Shown: positions 50,518 to 59,387 of the stretch, piece by piece
How positions within the stretch are numbered: position 1 is the stretch's first letter
Layout of the letters: each line of letters starts with the position of its first letter
Source: Eubacterium sp.
Lineage (GTDB): Bacteria > Bacillota > Clostridia > Peptostreptococcales > Anaerovoracaceae
Length of the DNA stretch: 64,000 nt
Direction: 5' to 3'
Assembly: GCA_021769965.1 (NCBI GenBank)
Contig: JAETRU010000009.1
Span: 29,519-93,518 of the forward strand
Notes under the pieces: generated by a model
Databases searched by the model: none
Told to the model about the DNA's origin: nothing
Seen by the model: the letters and a program-made list of their open reading frames with translations, nothing else
Translations under genes and position numbers: made by a program

Positions 50518-53511
50518 ATGCTGAAAAAAACCACATTTAGAGAAATACGGTCCAGTCTGGGCCGGTATATTGCTATTATGGCTATCGTAGCCCTTGGCGT
50601 CGGTTTCTTCTCCGGTCTGAAGGTGACCCGGGAGGCCATGGTTTCTACGGCCAGCGATTACCTGGCGGACAGTCAGTTCTTTGATTATCAGATCATGAGC
50701 ACGCTGGGATTTACAGAAGATGACGTCAAAGCCCTGTCCGGCGGAGATCATATCGCCGCGGCGGCCGGTTCGGTCAGCGTGGACGCGCTGTACCGGGCTG
50801 AAGGAGACGAGGTGGACCGGGTCGTCAAGCTTCACTCCGTTACAAAAGGCGTCAATACCCTTGAAGTGAAAAGCGGACGGCTGCCTGAGAAAGCGGATGA
50901 ATGCGTGGTGGATTACCGTCTCTTTGAAGAGGATCCTGTTGGAAAGACCATTACGATCACAGATAATAATGACAAGGATACGCTGGATATGCTCAGCTGC
51001 CGGGAATATACCATTACCGGCACCGTGGTGTCCCCCTATTACCTGAACTTTGAACGGGGCTCTACCGCCCTGGGCGACGGAAAAGTAGCGGGCTTCGCGT
51101 ATCTGGACAAAAGCGGTTTTGATACAGATTACTACACAGAGATCTTTCTGCGTCTGGATCAGAACTTTCAGATCTACAGCGACGCTTATAACGACCTGAT
51201 CGACGAGACAGAGGACGATGTCAAGGCGGCGGCCGAGGCACGCGCTGACAAACGGTATAAGAAGCTGGTCCGGGACGCGGAGAAAGAACTTGCCGACGGG
51301 CAGAAAGAGTACGACGAGAATTACGCTGAATACAAGGAAGAGAAGGCTGATGCCGAGGCAAAGCTGGCAGACAGCTGGCAGCAGATCCAAAGCGGGCAGG
51401 CCGAGATCGCCCAGAATAAAAAGGATCTGGATGCCAATGAAAAGAAATTAAACGCCTCTCTGAAGCAGGTCGAGGCCGGTATCGCCCAGACCGCGCAGAA
51501 AAGGCAGGAGTTCGAGGCGGGAAAGCCTTATATGAGCGAAGAGGAGATCGCGCAGACCGAGGCCGCTTTGTCCAAAACGGAAAAAGAACTGGCGGCAAGT
51601 AAGAAGCAGATCCAGAAAGGTCTCGCTCAGATCGAATCAGGCCGGGAAGAGATCCGCAGGGCTGAGCAGGAGATGCCGGGAAATATAGCGAAGTATCAGG
51701 ACGCGAAGGCAGAAGCAGAAGCGGAGTTCGCCAAGGCGGAGAAGGAATTCAGGAAGGCCCGCAAAGAACTGGCAGAGGCCAGAGAAGAGATCGACGATAT
51801 CCAGACGCCGGACACCTATGTGCTGGATCGTTACACCAATGTAGGCTACGCCTGCTTTGAAAGCGATTCCACCATCGTGGACAGCATCGCGAAGATATTT
51901 CCAATCTTTTTCTTTCTGATCGCGGCGCTGGTCTGCATGACCACCATGACCAGAATGGTGGATGAGCAGCGGACGCAGATCGGCGTCATGAAGGCGCTGG
52001 GCTACAGCAACGGTGCCATTGCAGGAAAATACCTGTTTTATTCCGGCAGTGCGGCCCTGATCGGATGTGTCATCGGCTTTTTCGCGTGCTGCTATATTTT
52101 CCCGCAGGTCATCTGGGTGGCCTACGGCATGATGTACGATTTCAGCGCGGAGCTTTATTATATCATCAATCTGCCGCTGGCAGTGATCTCTCTGATCGTG
52201 TCGCTGCTGTGCTCCATGGGGGCCACTGTGGTCTCCTGCTACAGCGAATTCCGGGAAGTACCTGCGCAGCTGATCCGGCCTAAGTCGCCAAAGGACGGCA
52301 AGCGGATCCTGATGGAGCGGATCCCGTTCATCTGGAACCGGCTGGGATTTCTGTACAAGGTATCTTTCCGCAATATCTTCCGCTACAAGAAGCGGTTCTT
52401 CATGATGGTGGTAGGCATCAGCGGCTGTACGGCTCTGCTTCTGACCGGTCTGGGACTGCGGGATTCGATAAAGAATGTGGTCAACTACCAGTTTGATGAG
52501 ATCCAGGTCTACGACTACAGCGTCACCTTTGATAAAAACATGGACGCTGGCAGGCAGGAGACATTTTTGGAAAAAGCGGCAGACTGTACGGATGACATTT
52601 TGTTCGTTCATCAGGGATCCGCGGATCTGGTTGCCGGAAAGAAGGTCAAGTCCGTTACTATGATAGCTTCTGACGGATCCGGCTTTGACAGGTTTATCAA
52701 CCTGAAGGATGCCGATGACGCTAAACTGCCGTACCCGAAGAAGGGAGAAGCTGTGCTCTGCCGCAAGCTGGCTGACGACTACGGCCTGGCGAAAGGAGAT
52801 CCTTTGACTCTGCGCAGCGAGGATGGAAAAGAGATGACGCTGACCATCAGCGGGGTCTGCGAGAACTACGTCTACAACTATGTTTATGTGTCATCGGATT
52901 CCTGCGTTGACCAGTGGGGAGAAGAACCGGAGATCAAAACGGCTCTGGTCTACGCTGCCGGCGGGACAGGAGATGACGGCAGCCGGAACGGCGAGGAGCA
53001 GATCTCAGCGGTCTATGGATCCTCGGCAAAGGTGCTGGACATGAATCACGTCGCCGCGGTATCGGTGAATCAGGATATGCGCAACAGGATCGACAACATG
53101 ATGAAGAGTCTGGACTATGTCATTGCGCTGGTGATCATCTGCGCAGGTGCGCTAGCGTTCATCGTGCTGTACAATCTGACTAATATCAACATTACAGAAC
53201 GGATACGGGAGATCGCCACCATCAAGGTGCTCGGCTTCTATCCAGGGGAAACGTCCTCCTACGTATTCCGCGAGAATGTTTTCTTGACGGCCATCAGTGC
53301 GCTGGTGGGGCTGGGGCTGGGTAAATGGCTCCACGCCTTTGTCATGTACAACATACAGGTGGATATGCTCCACTTTGATGTGCGTATCGGATGGCTCAGC
53401 TATGTGCTGGCCGTGGTGCTGACTTTCGTCTTTGCTTTTGTCGTCAATCTGGCTATGTACTACAAGCTGGATCGGATCAGCATGACAGAGTCACTGAAGT
53501 CAATTGAATAG
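50518..53511 (+). CDS. large FtsX-type ABC permease with extracellular coiled coil
   Basis: A 997-residue MacB-like/FtsX permease: an N-terminal helix (about residues 18-36), a large external domain that includes a long Ala/Glu/Lys/Gln-rich coiled coil (about residues 235-430, with many A-E-L and K-E heptads), three helices around 460-590, a second external domain, and three C-terminal helices. Permeases of this kind act by mechanotransmission on peptides, lipoproteins or cell-wall enzymes rather than by simple channel transport. No regulator is adjacent except the GntR gene downstream. The terminator at 53525 ends the pair. Confidence 0.88.
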   Translation: MLKKTTFREIRSSLGRYIAIMAIVALGVGFFSGLKVTREAMVSTASDYLADSQFFDYQIMSTLGFTEDDVKALSGGDHIAAAAGSVSVDALYRAEGDEVDRVVKLHSVTKGVNTLEVKSGRLPEKADECVVDYRLFEEDPVGKTITITDNNDKDTLDMLSCREYTITGTVVSPYYLNFERGSTALGDGKVAGFAYLDKSGFDTDYYTEIFLRLDQNFQIYSDAYNDLIDETEDDVKAAAEARADKRYKKLVRDAEKELADGQKEYDENYAEYKEEKADAEAKLADSWQQIQSGQAEIAQNKKDLDANEKKLNASLKQVEAGIAQTAQKRQEFEAGKPYMSEEEIAQTEAALSKTEKELAASKKQIQKGLAQIESGREEIRRAEQEMPGNIAKYQDAKAEAEAEFAKAEKEFRKARKELAEAREEIDDIQTPDTYVLDRYTNVGYACFESDSTIVDSIAKIFPIFFFLIAALVCMTTMTRMVDEQRTQIGVMKALGYSNGAIAGKYLFYSGSAALIGCVIGFFACCYIFPQVIWVAYGMMYDFSAELYYIINLPLAVISLIVSLLCSMGATVVSCYSEFREVPAQLIRPKSPKDGKRILMERIPFIWNRLGFLYKVSFRNIFRYKKRFFMMVVGISGCTALLLTGLGLRDSIKNVVNYQFDEIQVYDYSVTFDKNMDAGRQETFLEKAADCTDDILFVHQGSADLVAGKKVKSVTMIASDGSGFDRFINLKDADDAKLPYPKKGEAVLCRKLADDYGLAKGDPLTLRSEDGKEMTLTISGVCENYVYNYVYVSSDSCVDQWGEEPEIKTALVYAAGGTGDDGSRNGEEQISAVYGSSAKVLDMNHVAAVSVNQDMRNRIDNMMKSLDYVIALVIICAGALAFIVLYNLTNINITERIREIATIKVLGFYPGETSSYVFRENVFLTAISALVGLGLGKWLHAFVMYNIQVDMLHFDVRIGWLSYVLAVVLTFVFAFVVNLAMYYKLDRISMTESLKSIE

Positions 53512-53524
53512 CAGAATGTGATGT

Positions 53525-53579
53525 AAGGTTTCGTAAAACGGGTCGTTGACCCTGGTTTTACGAAACCTTTTTCTTTTTT
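53525..53579 (+). terminator. intrinsic terminator after FtsX-type permease
   Basis: AAGGTTTCGTAAAAC and GTTTTACGAAACCTT form a 15 bp stem with an inner GGGTC/GACCC extension, followed by TTTTCTTTTTTT. Confidence 0.9.
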
Positions 53580-53657
53580 TGGAGGGCAGAGTTCGGCAAA
53601 ATGGCGGATCTTGTTTGCGGTGCCGAACGAAATGCCGAACTTTTTCCGCGAAGCTGC

Positions 53658-53706
53658 TTGACAAACGGGTCAAAAAGTGATATTGTCTTAGGTGCATAAG
53701 ACAATA
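53658..53706 (+). promoter_or_regulatory. GntR(YtrA)-type autoregulated promoter and operator
   Basis: TTGACA (53658-53663), 17 bases, TATTGT (53681-53686). A perfect inverted repeat TATTGTCTTA-GGTGCA-TAAGACAATA at 53681-53706 covers the -10 box. This is the classic position of a repressor operator for the GntR gene just downstream. Confidence 0.85.
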
Positions 53707-53765
53707 TCCAAAAAATGAGTGATGCAGATAATGAAATCGAAGAAGACGGAAAGGGGGCGCAGCAG

Positions 53766-54143
53766 ATGAAATGGGTCTTGGACGACAGCATGTCCATCTG
53801 GCCGCAGCTGAAGAAGCAGATGATGCGGGCCATTGTGGCGGGAGAGTTTGTTGAAGGAAGTGCTTTTCCTACAGTCAGACAGCTGGCGCAGGAAGCCGGC
53901 GTCAACCGCAACACCATGCAGCGGGCTATGGCGGAACTGGAGTCAGAAGGGCTTTTGATCACCAACCGGACAGCCGGACGGACCGTGACCGGAGATCAGC
54001 AGCTGATCGAGCGGATGAAGCGGACGCTGGCAGAGGAGAATATCCAGGCATATCTCAATGAGATGAAAGCGCTGGGCTATAGCTTTGACGAAGCTGCGGA
54101 GATGTTAAATGAGAAAGTAAAGGAGGAAGGGATCACAGTATGA
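53766..54143 (+). CDS. GntR-family regulator, YtrA subtype
   Basis: A 125-residue short GntR protein (142 if read from the ATG at 53715). The winged helix reads IWPQLKKQMMRAIVAGEFVEGSAFPTVRQLAQEAGVNRNTMQRAMAELES in segments, with a short C-terminal dimerisation helix and no ligand domain, as in YtrA. ATG 53766 is preferred because AGGGGGCG sits before it. It overlaps the ABC ATPase gene by four bases, so it controls that ABC pair, probably in response to cell-envelope stress (known for the family). Confidence 0.88.
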   Translation: MKWVLDDSMSIWPQLKKQMMRAIVAGEFVEGSAFPTVRQLAQEAGVNRNTMQRAMAELESEGLLITNRTAGRTVTGDQQLIERMKRTLAEENIQAYLNEMKALGYSFDEAAEMLNEKVKEEGITV

Positions 54144-54910
54144 GTTATTTAATCGAATGCAAGAATCTTACAAAAGTCTATTCCGGCTGTAAAGCGCTGG
54201 ACGACGTGAATCTGCAGATCGGAAGCGGAAAGGTCATAGGTCTGCTGGGACCGAACGGCAGCGGCAAGACGACTTTGATCAAGATCTTAAACGGCCTGCT
54301 TCAGCCTACCTTTGGGGAAGCGCTGGTAGACGGACAGCAGCCGGGACCGTATACCAAGTCTATCGTCAGCTATCTGCCTGACCGGACCTATTTCGCCGAC
54401 TGGATGAAGGTGAAGGACGTGATGGACCTGTTTGATGATTTTTATAAGGATTTTGACAGGGCTAAGGCGGAGGACATGTGCAGAGCGCTGGGCATTCAGC
54501 CTGAAGCGAAGATGAAGACGATGTCAAAGGGAACCAAGGAAAAGGTGCAGCTGATCCTGGTCATGAGCCGCCGGGCACGGCTTTATCTGCTTGACGAGCC
54601 GATCGCCGGGGTAGACCCCGCTGCCAGAGAATATATTCTTGGAACGATCATCAACAACTACGGGGAGGACGCCACTGTGATGATCTCCACGCATTTGATC
54701 TCGGATATAGAGCGGATCCTGGACGAAGTGGTATTCATCCAGAACGGAAAGATCTTCCGCCATCAGAATGTGGATGAGATCAAGGAGCAGGAGGGAAAAT
54801 CCATTGACGAAGTCTTCCGTGATTCCTTCCGGATGACGCCTTACGTGGGCTACGCAAATCCGGACACGGACAGATTCGCAGCAAAGGCAGGTGAGAATCA
54901 TGACAGGTAA
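54140..54910 (+). CDS. ABC transporter ATPase, YtrB-like
   Basis: A 256-residue ATPase with Walker A GPNGSGKTT, a degenerate signature MSKGTKEKVQLIL (Lys instead of the second Gly, common in this branch), Walker B RLYLLDEPIAGVD and the H-loop STHLI. It is the nucleotide-binding part of a GntR-linked exporter. It overlaps the GntR gene at its start and the permease at its end. Confidence 0.9.
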   Translation: MSYLIECKNLTKVYSGCKALDDVNLQIGSGKVIGLLGPNGSGKTTLIKILNGLLQPTFGEALVDGQQPGPYTKSIVSYLPDRTYFADWMKVKDVMDLFDDFYKDFDRAKAEDMCRALGIQPEAKMKTMSKGTKEKVQLILVMSRRARLYLLDEPIAGVDPAAREYILGTIINNYGEDATVMISTHLISDIERILDEVVFIQNGKIFRHQNVDEIKEQEGKSIDEVFRDSFRMTPYVGYANPDTDRFAAKAGENHDR

Positions 54911-55730
54911 GCTGGTCAAATATGAATTTCGTTCGATCATGAAGATCATGGGTATCGTATGGGCGGCACTGCCGGTTATGGCGCTGATCGCGGGATTTTT
55001 CGAAATACATACTTTCAGCGATTCGGGATTTGAGCAGACGCCTTATGTTGCCGACGTGGTCAGTATCGTGTCGATCTTTCTCTTTGGCGGTATATTTATG
55101 GCCATGATCGCGGTGACGCTGCTGGTGATACTGCTCCGTTTCTACAAGGGGCTGCTGCGGGACGAGGGATATCTGATGCATGCACTTCCGGTGAAAACAT
55201 GGCAGCTGATTACGGCAAAAGGGGTTGTGGCTGTCTGTGTGACGCTGATCAGCATTGCGGCAGCGTTCCTTTCCATCCTGCTGCTTACGGCTTTTGAAGG
55301 CAGCTTTGCAAGTTTTGGACGATTTGCGGCGGATCTGTTCCGGATGTACGTGAAGGAGCCGGCGGATATTCTGATCACTGTTGAGATCCTGGTTCTGACT
55401 GTCGTCTGGATCACAGTCAGTATCTACAAAACCTATGCTGCTATGGCCATAGGCCAGCTGGCAAAGCGGCACAGGATCCTGCTCAGTGTGGCGGCATACA
55501 TGGGTATCGACGCAGCGGGGATGATCATTCTCTCTGTGATAGGAGATGTGCTGAGTCTGGATATCTTCTCGCCGATCATAAACCTGATCTTTGGCTGGGT
55601 GAATCATTTTGACATAATAGGCGCCCTGCAGACCGGTCTGATCGTACTGATCATTATAGGCGTGATCCAGGTGGCGGTGTTCCACATCATCAGCGAACAG
55701 ATCCTTCGGAAAAAACTGAATCTGGAGTAA
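54900..55730 (+). CDS. ABC transporter permease, YtrC/ABC-2-like
   Basis: A 276-residue membrane protein with six hydrophobic segments and the opening MTGKLVKYEFRSIMKIMG seen in GntR-linked ABC permeases. ATG 54900 is used; a GTG at 54891 is in frame. GGCAGGTGAG lies before it. It partners the overlapping ATPase. Substrate unknown; detoxification or envelope adaptation is usual for such modules. Confidence 0.82.
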   Translation: MTGKLVKYEFRSIMKIMGIVWAALPVMALIAGFFEIHTFSDSGFEQTPYVADVVSIVSIFLFGGIFMAMIAVTLLVILLRFYKGLLRDEGYLMHALPVKTWQLITAKGVVAVCVTLISIAAAFLSILLLTAFEGSFASFGRFAADLFRMYVKEPADILITVEILVLTVVWITVSIYKTYAAMAIGQLAKRHRILLSVAAYMGIDAAGMIILSVIGDVLSLDIFSPIINLIFGWVNHFDIIGALQTGLIVLIIIGVIQVAVFHIISEQILRKKLNLE

Positions 55731-55733
55731 AAT

Positions 55734-55814
55734 ATGAAGACGATAATCTTTATTCTGGCATGTGCCTTCTTCTGCATTGCTGTGGAGCAGGGTGCAGGAA
55801 AGAAAAAGCGGTAA
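55734..55814 (+). CDS. possible 26-residue membrane micropeptide
   Basis: An ATG three bases after the permease stop opens MKTIIFILACAFFCIAVEQ..., a short hydrophobic helix with a basic GKKKR end, closed by TAA just before the terminator. CTGGAG is the only ribosome site. Such tiny proteins accompany membrane transporters elsewhere, but chance cannot be excluded. Confidence 0.4.
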   Translation: MKTIIFILACAFFCIAVEQGAGKKKR

Positions 55815-55817
55815 AAG

Positions 55818-55858
55818 AAAAGCGCCTCGTACTCACATTTTGTGAGCGGGGCGCTTTC
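55818..55858. terminator. intrinsic terminator between convergent operons
   Basis: GAAAGCGCC and GGCGCTTTC plus an inner ACTCAC/GTGAG pairing make a long stem with an A-rich left and T-rich right flank; it serves the YtrABC-like operon and the convergent DUF4097 gene. Confidence 0.8.
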
Positions 55859-55875
55859 TGTAAACACGCGGGCTG

Positions 55876-56739
55876 TTAATGGTGCTCAGTCCTGATCACG
55901 GTGATGTCGCCGCTGGTGGTATCGGCAGAGAACTCGCATTTGCCGTCGCCGATCAGATATTCATAGAAGTCGTCGTCATCGTCCAGACAGTTGGCATCAA
56001 AGCCTTTGATCTCAGGCCGTCCGGATACTGTATCAAATTCCAGACGGAAGCTGCTGTCGTGAGGCAGCTGCAGGGTGATATCGCCGCTGGTGCTGTCCGC
56101 TTCAAAATCTTTCGGACACGCAAGCAGGGAAAGGTCTACGTCGCCGCTGGTGGTATCGGTCTGTATGTCTGCCGCGGAGCACTGTTCCAGGGTGACGTTT
56201 CCGGATACGGTACTGGCGGAAAACGCTTTGATGGTCATGCCGTTTACCAGAATGTCAGAGGAAACAGCGTCTATCTCCAGCTCCTTCAGATTTCCTGCAA
56301 GCTCCATCGGTACTTTGACGGTCAGCTGTTTGGTCACATCGCTGTCATCTCTGAGACTAAAGGATATGCCGATGCTCTCTTTGCGGCAGGTGATGTCCAG
56401 ACATCCATTCCTGACCTGGTAGCGCAGACAGTTTTCTTCCGTGATCTCGTCGCGGCAGGACTCCTGGATCAGGATCTGGTCTCCGGCATACGGGATGACC
56501 TCGATACTGCCTGAGATCCAGTCGATGTACAGCTTGTCGATATCGTCCGGGTCGACAGAGTAGGTATTGTGTTCATTGAATTCACTGTCGTATTTCCCGT
56601 CTGCTTTCCAGGTCCACAGATCTCCATAGATGATCCGGCTCGGGGAAGCGCCGCTTACGACGCCGATGACAGTCAGGACCAGACCGGCTGAGATCAGACA
56701 GACTGCGATGAGCAGAACGGTTTTGGTACTTTTTTTCAT
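55876..56739 (-). CDS. DUF4097-type adhesin-like membrane protein
   Basis: A 287-residue protein. One N-terminal helix (about residues 7-30) is followed by an external beta-helix-like domain with repeats of the form TVSGNVTLEQC, TTSGDVDLSLL, STSGDITLQL, TVSGRPEIKG, TTSGDITVI, typical of DUF4097 (LiaG-like). It is third in the PadR-DUF1700-DUF4097 set; LiaG-type proteins belong to envelope-stress operons. The start is just after the upstream stop. Confidence 0.88.
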   Translation of the reverse strand: MKKSTKTVLLIAVCLISAGLVLTVIGVVSGASPSRIIYGDLWTWKADGKYDSEFNEHNTYSVDPDDIDKLYIDWISGSIEVIPYAGDQILIQESCRDEITEENCLRYQVRNGCLDITCRKESIGISFSLRDDSDVTKQLTVKVPMELAGNLKELEIDAVSSDILVNGMTIKAFSASTVSGNVTLEQCSAADIQTDTTSGDVDLSLLACPKDFEADSTSGDITLQLPHDSSFRLEFDTVSGRPEIKGFDANCLDDDDDFYEYLIGDGKCEFSADTTSGDITVIRTEHH

Positions 56740-56740
56740 T

Positions 56741-57346
56741 TTATTCCGCCTCCTTTCCTATAAACAGGCTTTTGATATAGACAAAGATCCGCTTTGACAG
56801 GCAGATCAGCCAGACGGCGGTCTGCTTTGCGCCCAGAAAGGCCAGGAGACAGAGCCCGGCCAGGATCAGAGCGGCGCCGATGGTAAATATGGTGTAGCAG
56901 AGGCCTGCGGTGGTCAGGATCGCGAAGGCGCGGGCGATCAGAGCGATGCCGGCCGCTCCCAGGGTGAAGACCAGAGCGAAGACCACTGCGATCAGCGCTA
57001 AGATGCATACGAACACGGCCAGGATGACCGCCAGAACAGCGATACCTAATGGGATCCAGAGAGGAGCGCCGACAATGGCGAGGATGATCGCGGGAGCGGT
57101 CCAGCCTTTTTTCGGCCGGGCTGTCTGCTTTACCAGTGTGGCAAGAGATGTATCCTGAAGGATATGCTGCGCCACCTGGTCCACAGGACCGAAGCTGGCG
57201 ATGGCATTTTCCTCGCTGATACCGTCCTCCAGCATGTCGTCGATCATTTCGCTGTAATAGTCCAGTCGTTTCTGGATCTCTGCCTCCGGCAGCCGGCTGA
57301 GCCGGATACGCAGCTGGTGAAGAAAAATTTCTTTAGTCATTCTCAT
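56741..57346 (-). CDS. DUF1700 (HAAS-signalling) membrane protein
   Basis: A 201-residue protein. The N-terminal helical domain (about residues 1-75) includes EIFLHQLRIRLSRLPEAEIQ and DYYSEMIDDMLEDGISEENAI, the HAAS/DUF1700 signature, followed by three to four hydrophobic helices. HAAS proteins pair with a PadR regulator encoded next to them and probably sense membrane state. It overlaps the PadR gene by 14 bases. Confidence 0.9.
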   Translation of the reverse strand: MRMTKEIFLHQLRIRLSRLPEAEIQKRLDYYSEMIDDMLEDGISEENAIASFGPVDQVAQHILQDTSLATLVKQTARPKKGWTAPAIILAIVGAPLWIPLGIAVLAVILAVFVCILALIAVVFALVFTLGAAGIALIARAFAILTTAGLCYTIFTIGAALILAGLCLLAFLGAKQTAVWLICLSKRIFVYIKSLFIGKEAE

Positions 57347-57653
57347 ATCCCTCCTTAATATATTGGTAGATGGCTTCGATCTCTTTCCAGTCTGTCAGAA
57401 AGGATCTGATCTGACTGCGTCCGCTGTCTGTGATCTGGTACATCTTTCGCAGACGGCCGTTGTGCTCCAGAGAGTAGACTGTCAGCGCGCCGCCCGCTTC
57501 CAGGCGGCGAAGGATCGGATACAGAGTGGATTCGCTGAGCATAATGTATGGTGAAAGATCTTTGATGATCTTATAGCCGTAGGAGTCGCCCCTCTGCAGC
57601 GCTGACAGGACGCAGGTGTCCAGAAGCCCTTTTTTCATCTGTGGGTTGATCAT
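57333..57653 (-). CDS. PadR-family transcriptional regulator
   Basis: A 106-residue winged-helix protein: MKKGLLDTCVLSALQRGDSYGYKIIKDL and SESTLYPILRRLEAGGAL are the PadR signatures, with a short C-terminal dimerisation helix (PadR-s2 type). It regulates its own operon with the DUF1700 and DUF4097 genes, most likely by binding the palindrome in its promoter. Confidence 0.94.
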   Translation of the reverse strand: MINPQMKKGLLDTCVLSALQRGDSYGYKIIKDLSPYIMLSESTLYPILRRLEAGGALTVYSLEHNGRLRKMYQITDSGRSQIRSFLTDWKEIEAIYQYIKEGYEND

Positions 57654-57675
57654 ATTTCATACCCCCTTTCGCATA

Positions 57676-57706
57676 ATACTATACAATACGTAGTATGGTT
57701 TGTCAA
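57676..57706 (-). promoter_or_regulatory. PadR operon promoter with ATACTA/TAGTAT operator
   Basis: On the minus strand TTGACA (57706-57701) and TATAGT (57683-57678) are 17 bases apart. ATACTA-N9-TAGTAT at 57676-57696 lies between and over them, a typical place for a PadR operator. Confidence 0.8.
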
Positions 57707-57815
57707 GGGGGACGGATGCCATATTCAGAAAATCGTAAGGATTTGATCACGAAGGCCGTATTGCGGGCAATTCCTTTTGATGGTATACTGTGAATAGCCA
57801 GAGGAGGACAGATTT

Positions 57816-58529
57816 TTGAGTAATATGAGTCATATTGAGGATAGATTATTCGCCCTGCAGGATACTGCCTACGGGGATTTTCACAGCAGACTGATGCCCG
57901 GCTATGATCGGAACAGGATCATTGGCGTGCGCACGCCGGCCCTGCGGAAACTGGCGAAAGAGCTTGCCAGAGAGGCCAGAAAAGAAGGATCACAGCAGCC
58001 GCGGGAGTTTCTGCGTCAGCTGCCGCATAAATATTATGAGGAAAACAATCTTCACGGATTTCTGATCGGAGAGCTGGCCGGGGACTTCGATACGGCGCTC
58101 GCGCTGACAGAAGCCTTTCTGCCGTATATCGATAACTGGGCCACCTGTGATACTTTTGCCCCGAAGGCTTTGCGCAAGGACCCGGACCGTCTCTATGACA
58201 AGACCCTGGAATGGCTGGACAGCAGGCATGTCTATACAGTCAGGTATGCCATAGTCACCCAGCTGACCTGTTTTCTGGACGATGAGCATTTCCGGCCGGA
58301 GATGCTTGAGCGCCTGGCGCATCTGGATCGGGAAGAGTACTATATCAACATGGCTGTGGCGTGGTATTACAGCTTTGCCCTGATCAAACAGTACGAGGCG
58401 GCGATCCCTTTGTTCGAGGCGAAGACCCTGGACAAATGGATCCACAACAAGTCCATCCAGAAGGCTATAGAGAGCTATAGAATCGATAAGGAGACAAAGG
58501 ACCGCCTGCGCGGTCTTAAAATAAAATGA
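57816..58529 (+). CDS. AlkD-like DNA alkylation repair protein
   Basis: A 237-residue HEAT-like-repeat protein. MPGYDRNRIIGVRTPALRKLAKEL, ENNLHGFLIGEL, DNWATCDTFAPKAL and VRYAIVTQLTCFLDD are features of the AlkD/YhaZ-type DNA glycosylase family, which excises N3- and N7-alkylpurines. The start is TTG 57816, set by GAGGAGG at 57801; ATG 57825 is too far from it. It overlaps the next gene by four bases. Confidence 0.9.
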   Translation: MSNMSHIEDRLFALQDTAYGDFHSRLMPGYDRNRIIGVRTPALRKLAKELAREARKEGSQQPREFLRQLPHKYYEENNLHGFLIGELAGDFDTALALTEAFLPYIDNWATCDTFAPKALRKDPDRLYDKTLEWLDSRHVYTVRYAIVTQLTCFLDDEHFRPEMLERLAHLDREEYYINMAVAWYYSFALIKQYEAAIPLFEAKTLDKWIHNKSIQKAIESYRIDKETKDRLRGLKIK

Positions 58530-59356
58530 AGAGAAGAAAAGAAAAAAAGCGGCACGGGTGCAGAAATTCTCTGCTGTTTGTACTGATCTGCGCCGGCGTA
58601 TGGTTCTGGGGGACCTTTACTCTGACTACTGAAGAAATCACGATCAGAAGCGATCAGATCGCGGATCCGGTGACCATCGTCCAGCTGACGGATCTGCACG
58701 GTTATACCTTCGGCAAGGATAACAGATATCTCATAGAGAAAGTCAAAGCGGCCGACCCGGATTTTATCGTCGTCACAGGGGATATGTTTACGGCAGGCGA
58801 TGAGGCCGGAGAGGATGTGGCGGCAGCTCTGCTGGGGCGGCTGGCGGAGATGTATCCGGTCTATTCTGTCAACGGGGAGCACGATAACGACAGCGCCTAT
58901 GAAGCCAGACTGGAAGAGGCGGGAGTAGACGTTCTGGATTACGAATGGCGGGATATCACCGTGGGAAGCACGTCTCTGCGGCTGTACGGTATTACCAACG
59001 TGTATTACAGTCCCACCTTTGATCTGACCAATGAATTTGATCTGGACCGCAGCTGCTTCAATATTCTGGCGGCTCATATCGCTAATTTTCAGGATTTCGC
59101 TGATTTCGGCATGGATCTTTCTCTCTGCGGAGACAGTCACGGCGGTCTGGTGCGGCTTCCGGTCATCGGCAGTGTATATAACGGAAGCAGCTGGTTCCCT
59201 GAGCTTCTGGGAAGCGGTGACGAGACCTATGAGAAGGGACTTTATGAGCTGGACGACGCGAAGCTGTTCGTGTCCAGCGGACTGGGATCTTATCCGGTCC
59301 CGCTGCGGTTTTGCAACAGGCCGGAGGTGGCGGTGATCCATCTGGAAGCCGAATAA
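58526..59356 (+). CDS. membrane-anchored metallophosphoesterase
   Basis: A 276-residue calcineurin-like phosphoesterase with a short basic N-terminus and one helix (about residues 14-33). Metal motifs: QLTDLHGYTFG (D-x-H), VTGDMF (GD), VNGEHDND (GxHD variant of GNH[DE]), AHIANF and GDSHGG. The usual GNHD has Glu for Asn (GEHD), as in the YkuE-like group, which act on membrane-associated phosphoesters. It overlaps the AlkD-like gene. Confidence 0.85.
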   Translation: MKRRKEKKRHGCRNSLLFVLICAGVWFWGTFTLTTEEITIRSDQIADPVTIVQLTDLHGYTFGKDNRYLIEKVKAADPDFIVVTGDMFTAGDEAGEDVAAALLGRLAEMYPVYSVNGEHDNDSAYEARLEEAGVDVLDYEWRDITVGSTSLRLYGITNVYYSPTFDLTNEFDLDRSCFNILAAHIANFQDFADFGMDLSLCGDSHGGLVRLPVIGSVYNGSSWFPELLGSGDETYEKGLYELDDAKLFVSSGLGSYPVPLRFCNRPEVAVIHLEAE

Positions 59357-59387
59357 GGGAAAAACTGATATCAGAACGGAGTATCAT

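Noticed and set aside
50224..51390. 388-codon minus-strand frame
   Set aside because: It is antisense to the ABC ATPase/permease genes, which have clear domains, and it has no ribosome site; a shadow of GC-biased codons.
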